The notes under the pieces were generated by a model. That model saw only the letters and a program-made list of their open reading frames with translations, did no database searches and was not told the origin of the DNA. Shown here piece after piece: positions 16,891 to 23,812 of a stretch of DNA of 36,516 nt; the stretch's first letter is position 1; each line of letters begins with the position of its first letter. The position numbers were made by a program, and so were the translations under genes. The stretch comes from Clostridiaceae bacterium. GTDB lineage: Bacteria > Bacillota > Clostridia > DSM-8532. The stretch covers positions 1 to 36,516 of the forward strand of contig JAAYAD010000037.1 of assembly GCA_012719545.1 (NCBI GenBank), in the 5' to 3' direction.

Positions 16891-17364
16891 ATGGATTTAA
16901 AACATCAGTTTATACATGCCATGTTCAAGTTCAAACGGATGGGCAAGGTGCTTCCTTCCCATTTGGATATCCATATGGGTGAGTTTTTTGTATTAAAACG
17001 GATAGCGGAGAATACTACATGCTCCGGTAATGTAAATGTGTCCGACATTCACTGCAGGACTAACTTTACCATGCCTGCCGTTTCACAGATACTTAATGGT
17101 CTTGAGAAAAAGGGCTATATCACCCGTGAAATTGATTCTAAAGACAGGCGCAAAATTGCCGTTGCCATTACCCTAAAGGGCCGCGAGATTTTAAAAGAAA
17201 CAGAAGAATATGCCAATGTAATGCTGGATAAAATTATGTCTTACTTTGGGGAAGAAAATATGGAAAAGTTTATTGAGCTTTTTAATCTTCTCACAGAAGC
17301 CATTGAGAAAGTTAAAAGTGAAAATATAACAAACACAAAGAAAGGAGACAATCAGCTTGGTTAA
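16891..17364 (+). CDS. MarR family transcriptional regulator
   Basis: Start ATG 16891 follows GGAGGCG; an upstream GTG at 16864 lies inside the palindrome and is unlikely. The 157-residue protein has the MarR winged helix: VNVSDIHCRTNFTMPAVSQILNGLEKKGYITREIDSKDRRKIAVAITLKG, with the DxRxx wing. It probably represses its own operon, which continues with two ABC exporter half-transporters. Its last 8 bases overlap the first of these, a sign of translational coupling. Inducer unknown; MarR proteins linked to exporters usually respond to small aromatic or antibiotic compounds. Confidence 0.92.
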   Translation: MDLKHQFIHAMFKFKRMGKVLPSHLDIHMGEFFVLKRIAENTTCSGNVNVSDIHCRTNFTMPAVSQILNGLEKKGYITREIDSKDRRKIAVAITLKGREILKETEEYANVMLDKIMSYFGEENMEKFIELFNLLTEAIEKVKSENITNTKKGDNQLG

Positions 17365-19588
17365 GATTGCAAAATTTTTAAAGCCATTCATATTAGGACT
17401 TGTTATGGCCGTAGTCCTTCTTTTTGTCCAGGCCATATGTGAAATAAATCTTCCAAACTATATGTCTGATATTGTTAACGTTGGGCTTCAGCAAAATGGT
17501 ATTGAGCATGCTGCTCCCAAAGCCATAAGCGAAGATGGAATGAAGCTTATGACAACTCTGATGTCTGAAAGCGACAAAAAGCTTGTTAATGAGCATTATA
17601 TGCTTGTTGCAGCAAGCGATAAGAATGAAAAGGGAGAAGAATACTCAAGCCTTTATCCTAAAGCCGGCTCAATGCTCTATGTGTTAAAGGACGTGGATGA
17701 GTCGACACTGGACAGTCTTGATACCGCCTTTGGTACTGCAACATGGACCTTTATAAATGTTATGAAGGACATGGCTGAGAAATCGGGTCAGGCAAGTCAG
17801 GAAGATATGACAAGTGTAAAGGATGTTGATATCTCAAAGCTTTATGCGATTCAACCCGTTCTTGACATGATGCCGGAGCAAGCCTTAAGCTCTGCCCGTG
17901 ACAAGGCTTTGGTAAATGACATCACAATACTTAAGCAAAGCGGCGTAATGCTTGCAAGGGCTTTTTACAAAGAGCTTGGCGTTGATATAAATAAAATACA
18001 GACATCCTACATTATTAGAGTAGGTTCACTGATGCTTGCCATAGCTCTTTTGGGAGGAGTGGCAACCGTTCTTGTAAGCCTTTTGTCCTCCAAGATTTCT
18101 TCCGGTGTTGCAAGAAACCTTCGAAAAGAGTTGTTCAATAAAATTGAGAACTTTTCCAACAGAGAATTTGATAAGTTCTCCACAGCATCCCTCATTACAC
18201 GGTGCACCAATGATGTAACCCAGGTGCAGGTATTTTTAATTATGGGCATCAGAATGATTTGTTATGCGCCCATAATGGGGATTGGCGGAGTTATTATGGC
18301 TGTAAGAAAATCAGTATCAATGAGCTGGATAATAGCTTTGGCATGTATAGTGCTCATCGGCGTTATCATGGTGATGTTGTCCATTGCACTTCCCAAGTTC
18401 AAGGCTATACAAAAGCTTGTTGACAAGCTGAATCTTGTTGCAAGAGAAAACTTGAGCGGCATGATGGTTATCCGCGCCTTCGGAACCCAAGAGCATGAAA
18501 AGGATCGTTTTGAAAAGGCAAATGACGAGCTTGCCCGGACAACTCTTTTCATTAACAGGGTAATGTCTTTCATGATGCCTTTCATGATGATTCTCATGAA
18601 CGGAGTTACCCTTGTTATAGTTTGGATCGGAGCCCATCAGATTGCCGAGTCGGCTCTTCAGGTTGGAGACATGATGGCGTTTTTACAGTATGCCATCCAG
18701 ATTATAATGTCCTTCTTGATGATTTCTGCAATGTTTATCTTTGTTCCCAGGGCATCAGTTGCGGCTGGGCGTATTGACGAGGTTCTTAAGACTGAGATTT
18801 TAGTTAAGGATCCCGAAAATCCCCAGAGCTTTGATGAATCCAAAAAGGGCCTTGTTGAGTTTAAGAATGTATCCTTCCGCTATGAAGGAGCAGAAGAATA
18901 TGCTCTTACCGATATATCCTTTACTGCAAAGCCCGGTGAAACAACTGCAATCATTGGCCCCACCGGAGCAGGAAAATCTACCATTGCCCAGCTTTTGCTC
19001 CGTTTTTATGATGTCACCGAAGGTGAGATTTTGGTGGACGGCGTTGACATAAGAAAGGTAAGACAAAAGGATCTGCGCAGGAAAATAGGTTATGTTCCAC
19101 AGAAAGGAATACTTCTTTCGGGCACCATTGAATCCAATATAAAGTATGGCAGAAAAGATGCCAGTCATGATGAAGTTGAAACTGCGGCTAAAGTTGCCCA
19201 GGCATTGGACTTTATATCCGAAAAGCCGGAAGGTTTTAATTCGCCCATAGCCCAGGGAGGAACCAATGTGTCCGGCGGACAGAAGCAGAGACTGTCAATT
19301 GCAAGAGCCCTTGCCACAAAGCCAGAAATTTTCATTTTTGATGACAGCTTCTCGGCTCTGGACTTCAGAACCGATGTTGCCTTAAGAAAAGCACTTAAGG
19401 AGCATACCGGAGGATCTACAGTCATTGTGGTTGCCCAAAGAGTCAGCACCATAATGAATGCGGAGCAGATACTTGTCCTTGACGAGGGAAGAATTGTGGG
19501 GCGCGGTACCCATAAAGAGCTTCTCAAAACCTGTCCTCAATACTATGAAATTGCTTCATCACAACTATCCCGGGAGGAATTAGCATGA
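17357..19588 (+). CDS. ABC exporter half-transporter with degenerate nucleotide site and large extracellular insert
   Basis: The start is TTG 17357, with AAAGGAG nine bases upstream, overlapping the MarR gene. The product has 743 residues: six membrane helices plus an ATPase domain. An insert of about 155 residues (about 50-210) separates helices one and two and would lie outside the cell. Walker A (GPTGAGKST, about 534) and signature (VSGGQ, about 638) are intact. The catalytic Glu after Walker B is Asp (IFIFDDSFSALD, D663) and the H-loop His is Gln (VVAQRVST, Q694). This marks it as the degenerate member of a heterodimer with the next gene, like TM287 of TM287/288. Probably exports lipophilic compounds or peptides. 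Confidence 0.93.
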   Translation: MVKIAKFLKPFILGLVMAVVLLFVQAICEINLPNYMSDIVNVGLQQNGIEHAAPKAISEDGMKLMTTLMSESDKKLVNEHYMLVAASDKNEKGEEYSSLYPKAGSMLYVLKDVDESTLDSLDTAFGTATWTFINVMKDMAEKSGQASQEDMTSVKDVDISKLYAIQPVLDMMPEQALSSARDKALVNDITILKQSGVMLARAFYKELGVDINKIQTSYIIRVGSLMLAIALLGGVATVLVSLLSSKISSGVARNLRKELFNKIENFSNREFDKFSTASLITRCTNDVTQVQVFLIMGIRMICYAPIMGIGGVIMAVRKSVSMSWIIALACIVLIGVIMVMLSIALPKFKAIQKLVDKLNLVARENLSGMMVIRAFGTQEHEKDRFEKANDELARTTLFINRVMSFMMPFMMILMNGVTLVIVWIGAHQIAESALQVGDMMAFLQYAIQIIMSFLMISAMFIFVPRASVAAGRIDEVLKTEILVKDPENPQSFDESKKGLVEFKNVSFRYEGAEEYALTDISFTAKPGETTAIIGPTGAGKSTIAQLLLRFYDVTEGEILVDGVDIRKVRQKDLRRKIGYVPQKGILLSGTIESNIKYGRKDASHDEVETAAKVAQALDFISEKPEGFNSPIAQGGTNVSGGQKQRLSIARALATKPEIFIFDDSFSALDFRTDVALRKALKEHTGGSTVIVVAQRVSTIMNAEQILVLDEGRIVGRGTHKELLKTCPQYYEIASSQLSREELA

Positions 19589-21483
19589 GCCAGCATCAAA
19601 ATAGAACGGTACACAGAATGCCGGGAGGCCCTATGAGGGGTGGTCCTGGCATGAGATTTGGCATGATGCCCGGTGCCAAAGCCAAGGATTTTAAGGGAGC
19701 TATATCTAAACTGGTTGGATATTTAGGAAAATATAAATGGATGATTGTATTTGTTTGGGTTTTGGCAATTGCTTCTACTGTATTTTCCATTATCGGTCCC
19801 AAAATCCTGGGCAAAGCCACCGACGAATTGTTTAAAGGCCTTATGAACAAAATCTCTGGCAGCGGAGGCATTGACTTTGGAAAAATAGGCGAGATATTAA
19901 TAAGACTTTTGATTATTTATCTTATAAGTGCTGTTTTCTCATACCTGCAGGGCTTTGTCATGTCCGGGGTTACTACAAAAATGACCTTTAGATTAAGAAA
20001 TGACATAATGGATAAAATGCATCGGCTGCCCTTCGGGTATTATGACGGAACAACTCATGGCGAGGTATTAAGCCGAATTACAAACGATGTAGACACCATA
20101 AGCCATACCATGAACCAGAGCCTTACCCAGATTATCACTTCGGTGACATCTGTTGTAGGTATTGCCATCATGATGTTCTCTATAAGCGTAAAGCTCACTC
20201 TGGTGGCATTGTGTGTTATTCCTGTTTCAATGATAGCAGTTGTTCTGATAGTTAAAAAGTCACAGCCTCATTTCGTAAACCAGCAGGCCTATCTTGGAAA
20301 GGTCAACGGCCATGTTGAAGAGATGTTCGGAAGCCATATAATTGTCAAAGCTTTCTGCGGCGAGGAGGATTCAACAAGAGTTTTCAGCGAATATAATGAT
20401 TTGCTTTACACTTCCTCATGGAAGGCGAACTTTTTGTCAGGACTTCTGATGCCCATAACATTTTTCATTGGCAACCTTTCCTATGTGGTTATCTGTATCC
20501 TGGGAGGCTTTTATGCGGCAAACGGAACCATGACTGTGGGTGGAATACAGTCCTTTATCCAGTACGTGAGAACCTTTACACAGCCCATTTCACAGATAGC
20601 CAATATTTCAAATGTGCTTCAGCAGGCAGCTGCAGCGGCTGAACGTGTATTTGAGTTCCTGAATGAAAAGGAAGAAGTGCCAGATGCGGAAAATGCACTT
20701 GTCATAGCCAATAAAGCTTCTGAGGCTAAAGGAAATGTGGTGCATATAGACGGAAGTGTCAGCTTTGAGAATGTATCCTTTGGATATACCCCCGATAAAA
20801 TTGTAATTCATAACTTTAACGCCCAGGTTAAGCCGGGACAGAAAATAGCCATAGTGGGTCCTACGGGAGCGGGAAAAACTACTCTTGTAAAGCTTCTTAT
20901 GCGTTTTTATGACGTAAATGAAGGAGCCATTAAAATCGACGGACACGATATACGCCTGTTCAGGCGAAATGAGCTGCGCTCACTTTTTGGAATGGTTCTT
21001 CAGGATACCTGGCTTTTTAACGGAACCATTATGGAAAATATCAGGTACGGAAGGCTAGATGCAACGGACGAAGAGGTTATAAAAGCTGCTCAAACCGCTC
21101 AGGCAGACCATTTTATAAGGACACTGCCAAATGGATACAATATGGTTTTAAACGAAGAGGCAGACAATATTTCTTTGGGACAGAAGCAGCTTCTTACCAT
21201 TGCCAGAGCAATCCTTGCTGATCCTGACATATTAATTCTTGACGAGGCAACAAGCAGCGTGGATACAAGAACCGAGCTTTTGATTCAAAAAGCCATGGAC
21301 AATCTTATGAAGGGGCGTACCAGCTTTGTAATTGCTCACCGTTTATCCACCATCCGAAATGCCGACCTTATCCTTGCCATCAACCAGGGAGATATTGTAG
21401 AGCAGGGAACCCACGATGAGCTTATGGAAAAAGACGGCTTCTATGCAAAGCTCTACAGAAGCCAGTTTGAAAAAGTAGATTAA
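19585..21483 (+). CDS. ABC exporter half-transporter, catalytic member of heterodimer
   Basis: The ATG overlaps the previous stop by four bases (ATGA), so the two are translationally coupled. The 632-residue protein has a Gly/Met/Pro-rich N-terminal tail (residues about 12-32), six membrane helices and an ATPase domain. Walker A is GPTGAGKTT (about 426), and Walker B with its Glu is intact (LILDEATSSVD, E554), as is the H-loop (IAHRLS). Its signature is altered to ISLGQ from the usual LSGGQ. That altered signature faces the degenerate Walker motifs of the partner, so one composite ATP site is fully degenerate and the other canonical, as known for heterodimeric exporters. Confidence 0.93.
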   Translation: MSQHQNRTVHRMPGGPMRGGPGMRFGMMPGAKAKDFKGAISKLVGYLGKYKWMIVFVWVLAIASTVFSIIGPKILGKATDELFKGLMNKISGSGGIDFGKIGEILIRLLIIYLISAVFSYLQGFVMSGVTTKMTFRLRNDIMDKMHRLPFGYYDGTTHGEVLSRITNDVDTISHTMNQSLTQIITSVTSVVGIAIMMFSISVKLTLVALCVIPVSMIAVVLIVKKSQPHFVNQQAYLGKVNGHVEEMFGSHIIVKAFCGEEDSTRVFSEYNDLLYTSSWKANFLSGLLMPITFFIGNLSYVVICILGGFYAANGTMTVGGIQSFIQYVRTFTQPISQIANISNVLQQAAAAAERVFEFLNEKEEVPDAENALVIANKASEAKGNVVHIDGSVSFENVSFGYTPDKIVIHNFNAQVKPGQKIAIVGPTGAGKTTLVKLLMRFYDVNEGAIKIDGHDIRLFRRNELRSLFGMVLQDTWLFNGTIMENIRYGRLDATDEEVIKAAQTAQADHFIRTLPNGYNMVLNEEADNISLGQKQLLTIARAILADPDILILDEATSSVDTRTELLIQKAMDNLMKGRTSFVIAHRLSTIRNADLILAINQGDIVEQGTHDELMEKDGFYAKLYRSQFEKVD

Positions 21484-21552
21484 ATTATGTATCATTAGCT
21501 TATAGACATGTATGCGTACAATGACTAACATTACCGTGTGATACTTATTTTA

Positions 21553-21646
21553 AGCTGCGTGCCTGTAGCCATTTAGCGCTCCGTGAATTCAAGTCGCGCT
21601 CGCTGCGCAATCGTGCTCCACTTTAAATGGCAGCAGGCACGCAGCT
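21553..21646. repeat. Long palindromic repeat, copy A
   Basis: The outer arms AGCTGCGTGCCTG (21553-21565) and CAGGCACGCAGCT (21634-21646) are perfect complements. Inside them CCATTTA (21569-21575) pairs with TAAATGG (21624-21630), enclosing a loop region with its own CG-rich palindromic parts (CGCGCTCGCTGCGC). The 17-base core ATTTAGCGCTCCGTGAA (21571-21587) recurs exactly, on the other strand, in copy B at 35958-35974. It lies 70 bases after the exporter operon and just upstream of the CoA-disulfide reductase gene. It may also terminate or stabilise the upstream mRNA. Confidence 0.75.
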
Positions 21647-21690
21647 GTATAGTAGTATTTTGGCGCTCCAAAGAAAAGAGGTCGATAAAG

Positions 21691-23376
21691 GTGAAGATAC
21701 TTATTGTTGGAGGAGTTGCAGGCGGAGCTTCCGCGGCAGCAAGGCTCAGAAGGCTTGATGAAAAGGCTGAAATAATAATGTTTGAAAGAGGAGAGTTTAT
21801 CTCCTTTGCAAACTGCGGCCTTCCTTACTACATAGGAGGGGACATAAGCAGAAAATCAGACCTTGTAGTCATTCCCAAGGAAGCTTTTTCTGCCCGCTTT
21901 AACATAGACGTAAGGAATTTTACCGAAGTAACAGATATTGACAGGGAGAATAAGAGGGTCACTGCCAAAAACCTTATTACAGGGGAAGAATACCAGGAAA
22001 GCTATGACAAGCTCATATTATCCACTGGAGCTTCGCCCATCCTGCCTCCGATACCCGGAATTGAAAGCAAGAGGGTCTTTACCTTAAGAACCATTCCTGA
22101 TGCCTATAGAATTAAGGATTTTATAGACCAGGAATCGCCTAAATCAGCAATTGTTGCGGGCGGAGGATATATAGGGGTTGAAATGGCTGAGAACCTTAAG
22201 AAGACAGGCCTTGAGGTTACAATTATTGAAATGGCGGATCATTTAATTGCGCCAATAGATTATGATATAGCCTGTGATGTTCATAACTACATCAGAAGCA
22301 AAGGAATAAATCTCATTTTAAACAACGCCTTAAAGGAAATTAAGGAAGGAGAAAGGCTTACGGCTGTATTAAGCATGGGCAAAATTGAAGCCGATATGCT
22401 CATAATGTCAGTGGGAGTACGGCCCGATACGGGGTTGGCCCTAAAAGCAGGCCTTAAATTTAATCCCAGAGGGGCAATCATAGTAAATGAACACATGCTT
22501 ACCTCCGATCCTGATATTTATGCCGTAGGCGATTCAGTTGAAGTTACCGAATATGTGTCCAAGGACAAGGCATTTATACCCCTGGCAGGGCCAGCCAACA
22601 AGCAGGGAAGGATTGCCGCAGACAATATTTGCGGCATTGATTCGGTATATGAGGGAACCCAGGGAAGCTCTGTAATTAAGATCTTTGATATGACCGTTGC
22701 CGCAACAGGGCTTAACGAGAGAGCCGCAAAAGCCAAGGGATATAATTACGACAAGGTATTCCTTTATTCAAATTCCCATGCGTCCTATTATCCCAATGGT
22801 ACAAGAATGTCCATGAAGGTTATATTTGAAAAGAGTACAGGTAAACTTTTGGGAGCGCAGATTGCAGGTTTTGACGGTGTTGACAAGCGAATGGATGTTT
22901 TGGCGACAGCCATAAGGGCAAATTTGACGGCTAAGGATCTTACACGCCTTGAGCTTTGTTATGCTCCGCCATTTTCTTCGGCGAAAGACCCTGTAAATAT
23001 GGCAGGCTATGCCGTTGAAAATATATTAAACGGTCTTGTAAAGCAGTTCCACTGGCATGATGTAAGGGATCTTCCACAGGATGGTTCTGTTACCCTTTTG
23101 GATGTACGCACCCAAAAAGAGTATTCAAGGGGCCATATTGAAGGTTCCGTAAATATACCCCTTGATGCCTTAAGAGAGAATCTGGACAAGCTTGATAAAA
23201 ATAAGCCTGTTTATGTGTACTGCCACAGCGGCCAGCGAAGCTATCTTGCCTGCAGGATTCTTTCAGGAAACGGCTTTGATGCATTCAACCTAAGCGGGGG
23301 ATACAGGCTTTATGAATCGGTTGTAAATGCCTCACGAATTGGCGATTATAACTGTATAACAGGCCAAAAATGTTAA
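21691..23376 (+). CDS. CoA-disulfide reductase / persulfide reductase with C-terminal rhodanese domain
   Basis: I choose GTG 21691, eight bases after AGAGG; the open frame extends upstream to 21583 but that part runs into the palindromic repeat. The 561-residue flavoprotein starts with the FAD motif GGVAGGASAA and carries the single redox Cys of this family in SFANCGLPYYIGG (C42). The NAD(P)H-binding AGGGYIGVEMAE motif and the C-terminal FAD/dimer domain follow. A rhodanese domain from about 455 has its active Cys in CHSGQRS (C511). Fused enzymes of this type reduce CoA-disulfide, CoA-persulfide or polysulfide using NAD(P)H, in redox homeostasis or sulfur reduction. The gene is a single unit between the repeat and adhE. 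Confidence 0.92.
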   Translation: MKILIVGGVAGGASAAARLRRLDEKAEIIMFERGEFISFANCGLPYYIGGDISRKSDLVVIPKEAFSARFNIDVRNFTEVTDIDRENKRVTAKNLITGEEYQESYDKLILSTGASPILPPIPGIESKRVFTLRTIPDAYRIKDFIDQESPKSAIVAGGGYIGVEMAENLKKTGLEVTIIEMADHLIAPIDYDIACDVHNYIRSKGINLILNNALKEIKEGERLTAVLSMGKIEADMLIMSVGVRPDTGLALKAGLKFNPRGAIIVNEHMLTSDPDIYAVGDSVEVTEYVSKDKAFIPLAGPANKQGRIAADNICGIDSVYEGTQGSSVIKIFDMTVAATGLNERAAKAKGYNYDKVFLYSNSHASYYPNGTRMSMKVIFEKSTGKLLGAQIAGFDGVDKRMDVLATAIRANLTAKDLTRLELCYAPPFSSAKDPVNMAGYAVENILNGLVKQFHWHDVRDLPQDGSVTLLDVRTQKEYSRGHIEGSVNIPLDALRENLDKLDKNKPVYVYCHSGQRSYLACRILSGNGFDAFNLSGGYRLYESVVNASRIGDYNCITGQKC

Positions 23377-23443
23377 AAGTTAAAACGTATCGTGATTAAT
23401 AAAATATTAACTTTGAATGATTTTTTCATAACATATTCTAACC

Positions 23444-23473
23444 GGGGCTCCATTCTGAAAAGAGGGGAGCCCC
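23444..23473 (+). terminator. GC-rich hairpin after the CoA-disulfide reductase gene
   Basis: GGGGCTCC (23444-23451) pairs with GGAGCCCC (23466-23473) across a 14-base loop. It lies 67 bases beyond the stop codon. No T tract follows, so termination is likely but not certain. Confidence 0.4.
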
Positions 23474-23566
23474 CTGATATTTGGGCTAAATGTTATACCT
23501 GGAAAATAAGGCAGAATAAGATTGCTATTGCTCCAATGTACTGTTATAAATACATAATCAATAGGG

Positions 23567-23596
23567 TTGACAGGTCAAATTATTGTGCAATATTAA
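23567..23596 (+). promoter_or_regulatory. Candidate adhE promoter
   Basis: A perfect -35 TTGACA (23567-23572) is followed after 18 bases by TATTAA (23591-23596). A half-conserved Rex-like sequence (TTGTGCA-ATA-TTAACAA, 23583-23599) overlaps the -10, and better Rex sites follow downstream. This arrangement would let Rex block initiation. The leader to the adhE start would be about 210 bases. Confidence 0.5.
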
Positions 23597-23599
23597 CAA

Positions 23600-23670
23600 T
23601 GGTCAAATAATTAACAATGTGCTAAAATGAACTTGAAATTGTTAAATAATTAACGTTAACTATTTAACAA
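23600..23670. promoter_or_regulatory. Three imperfect tandem Rex operators
   Basis: Matches to the clostridial Rex site TTGTTAA-N4-TTAACAA occur at 23600-23617 (TGGTCAA-ATAA-TTAACAA), 23639-23656 (TTGTTAA-ATAA-TTAACGT) and 23653-23670 (ACGTTAA-CTAT-TTAACAA). Each keeps one perfect half and two mismatches in the other. The last two overlap. They lie between the adhE promoter and gene. Confidence 0.65.
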
Positions 23671-23744
23671 TTGGCGGAAGCCACAAAAGAAAAGAGTTTC
23701 CGTCAAAGTGTTAATAAAAATAAACGCAACTTTTGTACCTATAA

Positions 23745-23762
23745 TTGTTAATTATTTAACAA
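23745..23762. promoter_or_regulatory. Perfect Rex operator upstream of adhE
   Basis: TTGTTAA-TTAT-TTAACAA is an exact match to the published clostridial Rex consensus. It is 50 bases before the adhE start codon. Rex is the NADH/NAD+ sensing repressor of fermentation genes; its gene is not in this window. Confidence 0.85.
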
Positions 23763-23812
23763 AGTTTTCAAATTCCTTTAAGGCTTTATATTGCATAAAA
23801 GGAGAGATGATT

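Noticed and set aside
21583..21690. N-terminal extension of the CoA-disulfide reductase
   Set aside because: This part reads through the palindromic repeat; the FAD domain begins at GTG 21691, which has a ribosome site.
23392..23610. Small open frame between the reductase and adhE
   Set aside because: It spans a hairpin and the adhE promoter/Rex region and has no protein-like features.
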